DNA of 64,000 nucleotides, taken from assembly GCA_023458035.1 (NCBI GenBank), contig JAEXAX010000032.1:1-64000 (forward strand), read 5' to 3'. Within the stretch, counting starts at the first letter, position 1; every line of letters begins with the position of its first letter. The notes beneath the pieces were generated by a model, which saw only the letters and a program-made list of their open reading frames with translations, was not told the origin of the DNA and did not search any database. A program made the translations under genes and the position numbers. The stretch comes from Bacillota bacterium. GTDB lineage: Bacteria > Bacillota > Clostridia > Lachnospirales > Lachnospiraceae. Shown here piece by piece: positions 42,628 to 52,114 of this stretch.

Positions 42628-43686
42628 ATGAAAATGAAAAATAAAATCATAGAAGTTCGGCATGTATCGAAAATATTTGTCGCAAAACAAAAATATCCCG
42701 GTTTACGCGGGGCGATCAAGGGCTTGGTTTCCCGGAAAACGGTTGCTGCAACGGCTGTAGACGATATTTCGTTTGAAATTGCTAAGGGAGAGATCGTCGG
42801 CTATATCGGCAGCAACGGAGCCGGGAAATCTACCACCATCAAGATGATGACCGGGATTATTGCGCCGACGAAAGGAGAGTGTTTGATTGCCGGCATCGAT
42901 CCGCGCCGTGAACGAATGAAGAACGCTGCTAATATCGGCGTCGTATTCGGACAGCGGACCCAGCTTTGGTGGGATTTGCCATTATCCGAGTCGTTTTCCA
43001 TTTTAAAGGAAATTTATCAGGTAGAGGATGAGCAGTTTGAACAACGGATGCGCTATTTGAAGGAGCTGCTGGGCTTAGATGAGTTTTTCCGTCAGCCGGT
43101 GCGCACCCTGTCGCTCGGTCAGCGGATGCGGGCTGATTTCGCTGCAGCACTGCTACATCAGCCGAAGGTGTTGTTCCTGGATGAACCGACCATCGGTCTG
43201 GATGTGGTGGTAAAAACTCAGATCCGGGCTGCCATCAAAGAATTGAATGAGAAATATCATACGACGGTCATTCTGACGACCCACGATCTGGAGGATATCG
43301 AAGAGCTTTGTCAGCGCATCATCATCATTGACAAGGGAAAAAAGATTTATGACGGCAGACTGGCGCAGCTGAAGGAGCAGTACGGTAAATTCCGTCGTTT
43401 GACGGTTGAAGTGAAGCGGCTGGAAGAGATAGCGCACCTTACCGGAACCGGACTGGCGAAGCGTCTCGGAGTTCCGGAAAAGGCCTGTCTGACAGAGGTA
43501 CTGCCGGCCGAAAAACAGCTTCGTCTGACATTTGATCGAAAGCTGGTACCGGTTCCGCAGGTGCTGGCTATTTTGGCGGCCGATGCAAAGGTGGTCGATA
43601 TCAGCATTCAGGACGTCGAGCTTTCGGATATCATCCGTGAAATCTATGAGCATGGTTTGGGAGGAACAGATGAAGAGAAAGCTTAA
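42628..43686 (+). CDS. ABC-2 exporter ATP-binding protein
   Basis: The 352-aa ATPase has Walker A GSNGAGKST, a Q-loop at VFGQRTQLWWDLPL, signature LSLGQRMRADFAAAL and Walker B VLFLDEPTIGLD, followed by a C-terminal extension of about 120 residues. The QLWWDLP stretch and the extension are typical of the ATPases that pair with ABC2_membrane_6 (formerly DUF990) permeases, which follow here. It energises export of an unknown substrate. AAGGA precedes the ATG, and an alternative in-frame ATG lies 6 nt downstream. The end overlaps the next gene by 17 nt. Confidence 0.93.
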   Translation: MKMKNKIIEVRHVSKIFVAKQKYPGLRGAIKGLVSRKTVAATAVDDISFEIAKGEIVGYIGSNGAGKSTTIKMMTGIIAPTKGECLIAGIDPRRERMKNAANIGVVFGQRTQLWWDLPLSESFSILKEIYQVEDEQFEQRMRYLKELLGLDEFFRQPVRTLSLGQRMRADFAAALLHQPKVLFLDEPTIGLDVVVKTQIRAAIKELNEKYHTTVILTTHDLEDIEELCQRIIIIDKGKKIYDGRLAQLKEQYGKFRRLTVEVKRLEEIAHLTGTGLAKRLGVPEKACLTEVLPAEKQLRLTFDRKLVPVPQVLAILAADAKVVDISIQDVELSDIIREIYEHGLGGTDEEKA

Positions 43687-44488
43687 AGTATATCTGCCGT
43701 TTTCAGTCAATGTATTCAAGACACAGCTGTCCTATCCGGCAGCCTTTTATGTGTTTATCCTGATCTCTTTGTTTGCCGTTTTTGTATCATATGCACTCTG
43801 GCGGGCCATTTATGCCGGCTCCGGAAGAGGTGTATTGGGCGGCTTTACTGAGACGGAAATGATTCGTTATATTTTTATGTCGTATGTGACAAATTCCATC
43901 GTGGCCGTTTCGATCATGGAAGACGTCGGTAGGGATGTGGTCCGCGGAGAGGTGGCCATATATCTGATTAAGCCGTTGGATTATCGGCTCAGTCTGATCG
44001 CCAAAGCGTTCGGCATGATGGTTTATCGTTTTTTGCTGCCCGGAATTTGGATCTGGATCGGGATAGAAGTGTACCTGATGAATGTGAAGGCGGCGGCAGT
44101 GATCACGCCCTCTGCGATTATCCTGTTTCCGGTCAGCTGCCTGCTCAGCTTTTTGATCTATGTGCTGTTTGATTTCTGTTTTGGAATGATCGCCTTTTAT
44201 ACCACCCATATTTTTGGTATGTATATGGTGAAAAATGCAGTGGTCGGCCTGCTCAGCGGCAGTCTGCTGCCACTGACCTTTTTTCCGCCGGTATTGCAGC
44301 AGATCCTTGGTTTGCTGCCGTTTTCCTCGATGGTGTATACACCTTTGATGCTGTATCTCGGGAAATTGAGCGGAGCAGAACTGCAGTCAGCCTTACTCAG
44401 ACAGGTAATCTGGCTGGTGGTGCTGTATGGCCTTGGCAGTCTGATCTGGCGGAGGGTGACCGGACGCCTGGTGATACTGGGAGGATGA
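43670..44488 (+). CDS. ABC-2 family permease, first subunit (ABC2_membrane_6 type)
   Basis: The 272-aa protein has six hydrophobic segments and the family elements GGFTETEMIRYIFMSYVTN and GEVAIYLIKPLDYRLSLIAK. ATG 43670 is preferred because GGAGG precedes it by 5 nt, inside the ATPase gene; the ORF extends upstream to 43532 only as an out-of-frame reading of the ATPase. It probably forms a heterodimeric channel with the next gene product. Confidence 0.88.
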   Translation: MKRKLKVYLPFSVNVFKTQLSYPAAFYVFILISLFAVFVSYALWRAIYAGSGRGVLGGFTETEMIRYIFMSYVTNSIVAVSIMEDVGRDVVRGEVAIYLIKPLDYRLSLIAKAFGMMVYRFLLPGIWIWIGIEVYLMNVKAAAVITPSAIILFPVSCLLSFLIYVLFDFCFGMIAFYTTHIFGMYMVKNAVVGLLSGSLLPLTFFPPVLQQILGLLPFSSMVYTPLMLYLGKLSGAELQSALLRQVIWLVVLYGLGSLIWRRVTGRLVILGG

Positions 44489-44492
44489 TATT

Positions 44493-45326
44493 ATGAAGAA
44501 ACGAATGAGAAGCATAAGACGTTACGGTCGATTATACCGTATTTCAATTGCCGCTTTTTTTCAGAAGCTGATGCAGTCAAGGGTGGATTTTTTGCTGGGC
44601 TTAATCGGTTTTTTCCTGACTCAGCTGATGGGGATCCTGTTTATTTATCTGGTTTTCCGGCAGATCCCCGATCTGTATGGCTGGTCTATGGAAGATTTGA
44701 TCTTTATCTATGGCTTTGCGCAGTTGCCGCGAGGCCTGGATCATTTGTTGACCGATAACCTTTGGCTGCTGGCCTGGCGTTGGGTGCGGACAGGAGATTT
44801 TGATCGTTACTTACTGAGACCGGTCAATATCTTGTTTCAGATCATCAGCGAAACGATCCAACCGGACGCCATCGGCGAGCTGCTGCTCGGGATCGTCATC
44901 ACTGTCCGAGCGGTCCGTCTGGGAGTTTTGAATCTCGGAGGAATCAAGGTGTTTTGGTTGTTTGCTTCGGTGCTGGCCGGCAGCCTGATCTATACCGGCA
45001 TCAAGCTGTTGTTTTCGGCTCTGGCCTTTTGGTTAAAAACCAGCGGTCCGATATTACAGCTAGCCTATGAGGTGGCGGATTTTGCCAAATATCCGACACA
45101 GATCTACAGTCGATTGGTACGGGTGATCATCACCTGGGTGTTGCCGTTTGCGTTTGTGGCATTCCTGCCCGCCGCCTTTTTACTGGAGCGACAGGTGCCC
45201 ATACTGGGGCATGATGTCGGAGCGGGAATAATCGGCCTGGAATGGCTGCTGGCACTGGGCATCTGCCTGACAGGGTATGCAGTCTTCCAACGCGGGATCG
45301 GACGCTATGAAAGCGCCGGAAATTAG
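44493..45326 (+). CDS. ABC-2 family permease, second subunit (ABC2_membrane_6 type)
   Basis: The 277-aa protein has six hydrophobic segments, with MEDLIFIYGFAQLPRGLDHL and GDFDRYLLRPVNILFQIIS, the counterpart of the GEVAIYLIKPLDYR segment in the first subunit. The gene follows 4 nt after it. Together with the ATPase these three genes make a complete exporter. The 150 nt between its stop and transketolase contain no ORF and no clear terminator. Confidence 0.88.
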   Translation: MKKRMRSIRRYGRLYRISIAAFFQKLMQSRVDFLLGLIGFFLTQLMGILFIYLVFRQIPDLYGWSMEDLIFIYGFAQLPRGLDHLLTDNLWLLAWRWVRTGDFDRYLLRPVNILFQIISETIQPDAIGELLLGIVITVRAVRLGVLNLGGIKVFWLFASVLAGSLIYTGIKLLFSALAFWLKTSGPILQLAYEVADFAKYPTQIYSRLVRVIITWVLPFAFVAFLPAAFLLERQVPILGHDVGAGIIGLEWLLALGICLTGYAVFQRGIGRYESAGN

Positions 45327-45476
45327 AGCGTAAAACCCGGGAATTTAAAAACCATAACAGCTTTTCGCAAACGTTCATGAAAAATGATTGACGGATGCGG
45401 GGAAATATATCAAAATGGAAATAGTGAGACGAAACAATCATTTGCGCAAACAACTAAAATAAAACGGGAGGATATT

Positions 45477-47459
45477 ATGAATATGACGAACAGAGCAGTT
45501 AATGCACTGCGTATTTTATCGGCTGATCAGGTACAGAAAGCAAATTCTGGACATCCTGGTCTGCCGCTCGGTGCCGCACCGGTGGTGTATACCTTATTCA
45601 ATAGAATCATGAAAGATAATCCGGCTGACACGACTTGGAGAAACCGTGACCGCTTTATCTTATCGGCCGGTCATGGATCAACACTGCTGTATTCCATGCT
45701 GCATTTGGGAGGCTATGGTCTGGAGCTGGATGAGCTGAAAAATTTCAGACAGCTGGGGTCTAAGACCCCGGGACATCCGGAGTGGGGCTTGACTGCCGGA
45801 GTGGAGGCGACCACCGGACCGCTGGGCGCCGGTATGGCCATGGCTGTCGGTATGGCTATGGGCGAAAAACATCTGGCGGCTCGCTTTAATAAGCCGGAAT
45901 TTAAATTGGTTGATCATTTCACCTATGTACTGGGTGGTGACGGCTGCATGATGGAAGGTATTTCATCAGAGGCATTTTCGTTGGCCGGCACTCTGGGGCT
46001 GTCAAAGCTGATCGTTTTATATGATTCGAACCGCATCAGCATCGAAGGCAGCACAGATATAGCCTTTACCGAAAATGTGCAGAAAAGGATGGAGGCTTTC
46101 GGTTTTCAGTTATTAGAAGTAAAAGACGGCAATGATGTTGATCAGATCGAAGCTGCCATCAGGGAGGCACAGGCAGATACGACCAGACCGTCCTTTATCA
46201 CCGTGCATACTGAGATCGGCTACGGCTGTCCGGCTAAGCAGGGCAAGGCTTCTGCTCACGGCGAACCGCTGGGGGTGGAAAATGTAGCAGCTCTGCGTCA
46301 GACATTAGGCTGGGAAGAGCAGGAAAGCTTTGTGGTTCCGGCTGATATCTATGTTCATTATGAGGAAGCTGCCAGGGCCAAGCAGGCCGCTCAGACAGAG
46401 TGGGAAAAGCTTGCGGCTGCTTATGCGAAGGCTTATCCGCAGGATAATGCCGTCCTGGAAGCATTTTATGCCGGTGCAGACGCCGAGAAATTACTGGCTG
46501 ATGAAACCTTCTGGGCGCCGACCGGAAAGGCAGAAGCCAGCCGAAATGTATCCGGTGACCTGCTGAACCTGCTAAAGGACAGCATGCCGGGACTGTTCGG
46601 CGGTTCGGCTGACCTGGCGCCGTCCAACAAGACCTACTTAAACGGCGCCGGAGATTTCAGCGCCGCTACCCCGGAAGGCAGAAATATTCACTTCGGTGTG
46701 CGGGAGATCGCCATGGCCGGTATGGCGAACGGTCTGGCGCTGTACGGAGGGTATCGCGCCTACTGTGCCACCTTCTTTGTATTCAGCGATTATATCAAAC
46801 CGATGGCCAGACTGGCATCCATCATGGGACTGCCCGTGATCTACGTATTGACTCATGACAGCATAGGTGTCGGTGAGGACGGCGAGACCCATCAGCCGAT
46901 CGAGCAGACTGCGCAGTTCAGAGCCATGCCGAATTGCCATGTGTTCCGGCCGGCCGATCGGGTAGAAACAGCCGCCGCCTGGTATGCGGCAGTGACCTCG
47001 AAGAGAACACCGACTGCCCTGCTGTTAAGCCGTCAAAATCTGCCGGCGTTGGAAGGAAGTTCTAAGGAAGCCTTGAAGGGCGGGTATATTCTGGAAGACA
47101 GCAGCAAGGAAGTGCCGGATGCCATCCTGATGGCCAGCGGCTCCGAAGTGGCTCTGGCGGTGGAAGCGAAGAAAACACTGGCAGCAGAGGGGATCGATGT
47201 GCGAGTGGTCAGCATGCCTTGTATGGATATTTTTGAAGAACAGGCTGACGAGTATAAGGAAGCGGTTCTGCCGAAGGCAGTCAGAAATCGTGTGGCAGTG
47301 GAAGCGTTGACATCCATCTCCTGGGGACGTTATGTCGGTCTGGACGGCCGTTATGTGACACTGGACCGTTTCGGAGCATCGGCGCCGGCCGACCAGTTGT
47401 TCAAAAAGTTTGGCATTACTGCCGCTGCGGTGGCGGCAGCCGTTAAGGAAATGCTGTAA
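45477..47459 (+). CDS. tkt: Transketolase
   Basis: The 660-aa thiamine-diphosphate enzyme moves two-carbon units between sugar phosphates in the non-oxidative pentose phosphate pathway. N-terminal HPGLPLGAAP, the ThDP motif GGDGCMMEGISSEA, and the second domain HFGVREIAMAGMANG, ending with SWGRYVGLDGRYVTLDRFG, are standard. ATG 45477 has GGGAGG 5 nt upstream; the longer ORF from 45384 lacks a site. It ends in a strong terminator and so is expressed alone. Confidence 0.97.
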   Translation: MNMTNRAVNALRILSADQVQKANSGHPGLPLGAAPVVYTLFNRIMKDNPADTTWRNRDRFILSAGHGSTLLYSMLHLGGYGLELDELKNFRQLGSKTPGHPEWGLTAGVEATTGPLGAGMAMAVGMAMGEKHLAARFNKPEFKLVDHFTYVLGGDGCMMEGISSEAFSLAGTLGLSKLIVLYDSNRISIEGSTDIAFTENVQKRMEAFGFQLLEVKDGNDVDQIEAAIREAQADTTRPSFITVHTEIGYGCPAKQGKASAHGEPLGVENVAALRQTLGWEEQESFVVPADIYVHYEEAARAKQAAQTEWEKLAAAYAKAYPQDNAVLEAFYAGADAEKLLADETFWAPTGKAEASRNVSGDLLNLLKDSMPGLFGGSADLAPSNKTYLNGAGDFSAATPEGRNIHFGVREIAMAGMANGLALYGGYRAYCATFFVFSDYIKPMARLASIMGLPVIYVLTHDSIGVGEDGETHQPIEQTAQFRAMPNCHVFRPADRVETAAAWYAAVTSKRTPTALLLSRQNLPALEGSSKEALKGGYILEDSSKEVPDAILMASGSEVALAVEAKKTLAAEGIDVRVVSMPCMDIFEEQADEYKEAVLPKAVRNRVAVEALTSISWGRYVGLDGRYVTLDRFGASAPADQLFKKFGITAAAVAAAVKEML

Positions 47460-47511
47460 GCTTCTGTACGTCGGAGTACAGCCGAATAACCGGCAATACA
47501 TGTAATACAAA

Positions 47512-47549
47512 CAGAAAAACGATTAAGCGCGGGCTTAGTCGTTTTTCTG
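47512..47549 (+). terminator. Intrinsic terminator of transketolase
   Basis: Positions 47512-47528 pair with 47533-47549 over 17 bp with one G-T wobble and a GCGG loop; the downstream arm contains T5. A smaller hairpin (CTGTAC/GTACAG) lies just before it near 47464-47481. Confidence 0.88.
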
Positions 47550-47568
47550 CGTACACAAGGAGAAGAAC

Positions 47569-49128
47569 ATGAGTATCTTAGAAGTAGAACACCTGACGCA
47601 TGGTTTTGGTGATCGGGCGATTTTTGACGATGTATCATTTCGTCTGTTAAAAGGGGAGCACATCGGTCTGGTCGGAGCCAACGGCGAGGGAAAATCAACC
47701 TTTATGGATATCATCACCGGTAAACTGCAGCCGGATGAAGGGAAAGTGACCTGGTCAAAACATGTTCACGCCGGGTATCTCGATCAGCACAGTGTGCTGA
47801 CTGCCGGTCTGACGGTGCGTGATGTTTTAAAGCAGGCCTTTGATCCGATTTATGCACTGGAACAGGAGATGAATGATATCTACGCCGAACTGGGAAATGT
47901 CACGGATGAACGGGAGATGAACCGCATGCTGGAGGAGGCCGGTTTACTCCAGGATATGCTGGCGGCCCATGACTTTTATACTATTGACGCTAAAGTTGAG
48001 GAAGTGGCCAGGGCTCTCGGTGTTATCGACTTCGGGTTAGACGCCGATGTCACAGAGCTGTCCGGCGGCCAGAGAACCAAGGTGCTGCTGGCTAAGCTGC
48101 TGCTTGAGAAACCGGACATCCTGTTGCTTGATGAGCCGACCAACTACCTGGATGAGGCTCATATCAACTGGCTGACGACATATCTGCAGGAATACGAGAA
48201 TGCCTTTATTCTGATCTCACATGACATTCCGTTTTTGAATAAGGTCATTAATCTGGTTTATCATATGCACCGGCAGAAGCTGGAGCGGTATGTTGGTGAT
48301 TATGATAAGTTCAGGGAGGTCTTCGCAGCGAAGAAAGCTCAGATGGAGGCGGCCTATGACAGACAGCAAAAGGAGATCGCTCAGCTGAAGGATTTTGTGA
48401 CCCGTAATAAGGCCAGAGTAGCCACCAGAAACATGGCAATGTCCCGTCAAAAGAAGCTGGATAAAATGGAGCTGATAGAAAAAATTCATGAAAAACCGAA
48501 GCCGCAGTTTAACTTCCTAACCACCGGCGCACCGGCTCGTTATATCTTTCAGACCGAGGATCTGGTAATCGGTTATGACAGGCCGCTGTCGGCGCCGATC
48601 AATATGAAAATGGAGCGCGGACAGAAGATCGTCCTGACCGGGGCAAACGGTATCGGAAAAACGACTTTAATTAAAAGTCTTCTGGGGCTGATTAAACCGC
48701 TTTCCGGTCGCGCTGCCATGGGAGACTATATCAGTCTGGGGTATCTGGAGCAGGAGAATACAAAGGATAATCGGAACTCATGCATTGAGGAGATCTGGGA
48801 GACCTTTCCGTCCAGAAATCAGGCAGAGATCCGGGCCATGCTGGCCAAGTGCGGCCTGACCAATCAGCATATCGAAAGTCTGATACGGGTTTTATCCGGA
48901 GGCGAGCAGGTCAAAGTGCGTTTGTGCAAGATCCTGAATACCGAAACCAATGTGCTGGTGCTCGACGAGCCGACCAATCATTTAGATCAGGACGCCAAGG
49001 AAGAGCTGAGGCGGGCGCTGATTGCTTATCCCGGCAGTATTCTGATGGTTTGCCATGAACCGGACTTTTATCAGGGGCTTGCAACTGATATCATTGACTG
49101 TCAAAATTGGATGGTGCAAAATGCATAA
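47569..49128 (+). CDS. ABC-F family ATPase, YkpA-like
   Basis: The 519-aa soluble protein has two ABC domains without membrane parts: Walker A GANGEGKST and GANGIGKTT, signatures LSGGQRTKV and LSGGEQVKV, Walker B LLLDEPTNYLD and LVLDEPTNHLD. Between them lies a charged helical linker (about 235-305). ABC-F proteins act on the ribosome; this one resembles the YkpA/YbiT group rather than antibiotic-resistance forms, though resistance cannot be excluded. AAGGAG precedes the ATG. Confidence 0.93.
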   Translation: MSILEVEHLTHGFGDRAIFDDVSFRLLKGEHIGLVGANGEGKSTFMDIITGKLQPDEGKVTWSKHVHAGYLDQHSVLTAGLTVRDVLKQAFDPIYALEQEMNDIYAELGNVTDEREMNRMLEEAGLLQDMLAAHDFYTIDAKVEEVARALGVIDFGLDADVTELSGGQRTKVLLAKLLLEKPDILLLDEPTNYLDEAHINWLTTYLQEYENAFILISHDIPFLNKVINLVYHMHRQKLERYVGDYDKFREVFAAKKAQMEAAYDRQQKEIAQLKDFVTRNKARVATRNMAMSRQKKLDKMELIEKIHEKPKPQFNFLTTGAPARYIFQTEDLVIGYDRPLSAPINMKMERGQKIVLTGANGIGKTTLIKSLLGLIKPLSGRAAMGDYISLGYLEQENTKDNRNSCIEEIWETFPSRNQAEIRAMLAKCGLTNQHIESLIRVLSGGEQVKVRLCKILNTETNVLVLDEPTNHLDQDAKEELRRALIAYPGSILMVCHEPDFYQGLATDIIDCQNWMVQNA

Positions 49129-49133
49129 GGTCA

Positions 49134-49142
49134 TGCTATAAT
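49134..49142 (+). promoter_or_regulatory. Extended -10 promoter of the pyrH operon
   Basis: TGC directly followed by TATAAT (49137-49142) stands 37 nt before the pyrH start. The -35 position is poor. It probably drives pyrH, frr and part of the genes beyond. Confidence 0.6.
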
Positions 49143-49178
49143 AGCGACAGTAAGTAAACCGAAAGGAAAAACAAGCAT

Positions 49179-49877
49179 ATGCGACGAGTGTTATTGAAAT
49201 TAAGCGGTGAAGCATTGGCCGGAGAAAAAAAGACCGGCTTTGATGAGCAGACCGTTTTACGAGTGGCCCGTCAGGTCAAACAGGCGGCAGATGACGGTGT
49301 GCAGCTGGGCGTAGTGATCGGTGGTGGAAATTTTTGGCGGGGTCGGACCAGTGAAAACATGGAACGCTCCAAAGCGGATCAAATCGGTATGCTGGCCACG
49401 GTGATGAACTGTATCTATGTATCGGAGATGTTTCGTAGCGTAGGTTTGAAAACAGCTGTGTATACACCCTTTGTCTGCGGCAATGTGGCTAAGCTGTTTG
49501 TATTGGATGAGGTGGTGAAGGATTTAAATGATGGGGTGATCACCTTTTTTGCCGGCGGTACCGGTCATCCATATTTTTCAACCGATACCTCGACAGCCCT
49601 GCGGGCGATCGAGATCAGAGCGGATGAAATTCTGCTGGCCAAGTCGATAGACGGTGTATATGACAGTGATCCGGCCAAGAATCCGGAGGCTAAAAAATTT
49701 GATAGCATCTCCATTCAGGAAGTGGCCGATCGCCGATTACAGGTGGTGGATGGAACGGCGACCATTATGTGCATGGAAAATCGCATGCCGATGACGGTCT
49801 TTGCATTAGAAGAAGAAAACAGTATCGTATTAGCTCTGAAGGGTGAAGCGAACGGCACGAAGGTGACGATAGAGTAG
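49179..49877 (+). CDS. pyrH: UMP kinase
   Basis: The 232-aa hexameric enzyme phosphorylates UMP to UDP. RRVLLKLSGEALAGEKKTGFD, VIGGGNFWRG, GTGHPYFSTDTSTALRA and VYDSDPAKNPEAKKFD are the usual amino-acid-kinase motifs of PyrH. In many Bacillota it follows rpsB and tsf; here it follows an ABC-F gene and starts its own operon. The ribosome binding site AAAGGA is about 11 nt away from the ATG, a long spacing. Confidence 0.97.
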   Translation: MRRVLLKLSGEALAGEKKTGFDEQTVLRVARQVKQAADDGVQLGVVIGGGNFWRGRTSENMERSKADQIGMLATVMNCIYVSEMFRSVGLKTAVYTPFVCGNVAKLFVLDEVVKDLNDGVITFFAGGTGHPYFSTDTSTALRAIEIRADEILLAKSIDGVYDSDPAKNPEAKKFDSISIQEVADRRLQVVDGTATIMCMENRMPMTVFALEEENSIVLALKGEANGTKVTIE

Positions 49878-49886
49878 GAGGAAGAG

Positions 49887-50441
49887 ATGAGCGAATATAC
49901 CAAACCATTTGAGGAAAAGATGGAAAAATCTTATCAGAATCTGTTGGAGGAGCTGGCAGATGTTCGAGCCGGCAGAGCCAATCCGCATATCGTAAATAAA
50001 TTAAAGGTCAGCTATTACGGCTCCATGTCGCCGATCAGCCAGGTGGCCAATGTCACTGTTCCGGAGGCACGCATTATTCAAATCCAGCCCTGGGACAGCA
50101 GTCTGATCAAGGAGATCGAGAAAGCCATTCTGACATCGGATATCGGCATCAACCCGTCCAATGACGGAAAATTGATTCGTTTGATATTCCCGGAATTGAC
50201 CGAAGAAAGACGTAAGCTGTTGGTAAAGGATATCAAGAAGAAGGGTGAGGATGCAAAGATTGCCATCCGTAACATTCGTCGCGATGCCAATGATCATATT
50301 AAAAAAATGGGCAAGCAGGAAGACTTATCCGAGGACAGTGTTCTGGATCTGGAGGACAGCATCCAGAAGAGTACGGATGCTTACATCAAGAAGATTGATA
50401 AAGCCGTTGAAGAGAAATCCAAAGACGTCATGACCGTATAA
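49887..50441 (+). CDS. frr: Ribosome recycling factor
   Basis: The 184-aa protein splits ribosomes after termination together with EF-G. Family segments include ELADVRAGRANPHIVNKLKV, YYGSMSPISQVANV, IQPWDSSLIKEIEKAI and NPSNDGKLIRLIFPELTEER. It lies 9 nt after pyrH with GGAGG before its ATG, and ends in a terminator hairpin. Confidence 0.97.
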   Translation: MSEYTKPFEEKMEKSYQNLLEELADVRAGRANPHIVNKLKVSYYGSMSPISQVANVTVPEARIIQIQPWDSSLIKEIEKAILTSDIGINPSNDGKLIRLIFPELTEERRKLLVKDIKKKGEDAKIAIRNIRRDANDHIKKMGKQEDLSEDSVLDLEDSIQKSTDAYIKKIDKAVEEKSKDVMTV

Positions 50442-50446
50442 TACGC

Positions 50447-50479
50447 TCTGCCTCATCGGTTCGATGGGGCAGACTTTTT
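50447..50479 (+). terminator. Terminator-like hairpin after frr
   Basis: Positions 50447-50458 pair with 50462-50473 over 12 bp with one G-T wobble and a 3-nt loop, followed by a T5 tract. It may only attenuate, since uppS and the following genes continue in the same direction 80 nt later. Confidence 0.85.
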
Positions 50480-50557
50480 ATCGTTATGAAAAAATGGCAG
50501 CCGGCCGGCAAAGAAGAACAAAGATTGCTGCCGCCACAGCCTTAGATGAGGGAGAGT

Positions 50558-51268
50558 ATGGAGCAGACACCGAGACATATTGCGATTATTTTGGATGGTA
50601 ACGGCCGCTGGGCCAAGGCCAAGGGAATGCCGCGAAAGTACGGGCATTACCAGGGAAGTAAAAATTTGGAAAAAATGTGTGAATGGGTCTATGAACGCGG
50701 TGTACGTTATCTGACAGTTTATGCTTTTTCGACTGAGAACTGGAAACGGCCGCAGGCCGAAGTGGACACCCTGATGGAGCTGTTCCGGGATTATATGAAG
50801 ACGGCCGCCAAGCGAGCCAATAAAAATAATATGCGTGTCATTTTTCTTGGAGATAAGCAGGGTCTGCCCGAAGATCTGCGCGAAAAAGCGCTCGAAGTTG
50901 AGGCGGATACGGCTGACAATGACGGTCTGACCTTTTGTGTTGCCATCAATTACGGTAGTCGGGACGAGATCCTTCGAGCTGCAAAGACCATTGCCGCACA
51001 TGTGGCAAGCGGCGAACTGACAGTTGATGAAATCAATGAAACACTGTTTTCCGCCTGCCTGGACACGAAAGGCATTCCGGATCCGGATCTGCTGATTCGT
51101 ACCAGCGGTGAGGAGCGTTTATCAAATTATCTGCTTTGGCAGCTGGCCTATACAGAATTTTATTTTACCAGTGTACACTGGCCGGATTTTAAAGAAAAAC
51201 AGTTGGATGAGGCAATTGCTTCGTATCAAAACCGGAAACGGAAATTCGGAAAGGTGGAGGAAGTGTAA
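50558..51268 (+). CDS. uppS: Undecaprenyl diphosphate synthase
   Basis: The 236-aa cis-prenyltransferase makes the C55 carrier lipid for cell-wall synthesis. HIAIILDGNGRWAKAKG holds the catalytic Asp13; TVYAFSTENWKRP and RTSGEERLSNYLLWQLAYTE follow. ATG 50558 has AGGGAG just upstream and matches the family start, while the ATG at 50546 has no site. cdsA follows 2 nt after its stop. Confidence 0.96.
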   Translation: MEQTPRHIAIILDGNGRWAKAKGMPRKYGHYQGSKNLEKMCEWVYERGVRYLTVYAFSTENWKRPQAEVDTLMELFRDYMKTAAKRANKNNMRVIFLGDKQGLPEDLREKALEVEADTADNDGLTFCVAINYGSRDEILRAAKTIAAHVASGELTVDEINETLFSACLDTKGIPDPDLLIRTSGEERLSNYLLWQLAYTEFYFTSVHWPDFKEKQLDEAIASYQNRKRKFGKVEEV

Positions 51269-51270
51269 GC

Positions 51271-52101
51271 ATGTTTTTAACAAGAGTAAAAAGCTCGGCT
51301 GTACTGGTGCTGGTGGTTGTTCCAACCCTGCTGTTGGGACATGAATGGCTGTATGTGCTGTTGTTTTGCGCAGCAGCCATCGGCTTATTGGAATTTTATA
51401 AAACGACAGGTGTCCAAACAGATGAGCATCTGATCATGGGGGCCATGGGGTATATGTCCGCGGCCACCTATTATCTGTTGCTGTATACCGGTATGAAGCA
51501 ATATGGTCTGATGCTGATTCTGCTGTATCTGGTCGGTGTTTTGGCAGTCTTTGTCCTCATGTTTCCAAAGTATAGTGCTCAGCAGGTGTTTGCGGCGGTG
51601 ATTGGCGTCGTTTATGTACCGGTTATGATGGGCTGCATTATTCAGCTGCGTGAGCTGCCTTACGGTATCTACCTGGTCTGGTTAATCTTTATCAGCTCCT
51701 GGATCACTGATTCCTGCGCTTATCTGGCCGGTCGGGCCTTTGGCCGCCATAAACTGGCGCCGATTCTCAGCCCGAAAAAGACCATTGAAGGAGCCGTCGG
51801 CGGTCTGTTGGGAGCCGGTCTGGTTGCTCTGATTTATGGTCTGGTACTGCAGTTCGGGGTACACATTACCCTGCCGGGCCGGTATCGGATTCCGATCGTG
51901 CTGGTGGTTTTGGTGGTCAGCGTGGTCGGCGGTGTCATCTCCATGCTGGGTGATCTGGCTGCTTCAGGCATTAAGCGTAACTATGATTGCAAGGATTACG
52001 GAAACCTGATTCCCGGTCACGGCGGTATTTTGGACCGTTTTGACAGCGTGATCTTTACCGCTCCGGTGATCTATTATTTATGCAGCTTTATCATGAAATA
52101 A
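51271..52101 (+). CDS. cdsA: Phosphatidate cytidylyltransferase
   Basis: The 276-aa multi-pass membrane enzyme makes CDP-diacylglycerol. The C-terminal signature SMLGDLAASGIKRNYDCKDYG, followed by PGHGGILDRFDS, is complete. About eight hydrophobic segments are seen. GGAGG lies 10 nt before the ATG, inside the end of uppS. Confidence 0.96.
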   Translation: MFLTRVKSSAVLVLVVVPTLLLGHEWLYVLLFCAAAIGLLEFYKTTGVQTDEHLIMGAMGYMSAATYYLLLYTGMKQYGLMLILLYLVGVLAVFVLMFPKYSAQQVFAAVIGVVYVPVMMGCIIQLRELPYGIYLVWLIFISSWITDSCAYLAGRAFGRHKLAPILSPKKTIEGAVGGLLGAGLVALIYGLVLQFGVHITLPGRYRIPIVLVVLVVSVVGGVISMLGDLAASGIKRNYDCKDYGNLIPGHGGILDRFDSVIFTAPVIYYLCSFIMK

Positions 52102-52114
52102 ACGGGTGATGAAA

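Noticed and set aside
43532..43669. N-terminal extension of the first ABC-2 permease
   Set aside because: The extension is an out-of-frame reading of the ATPase gene; a good ribosome binding site supports the start at 43670.
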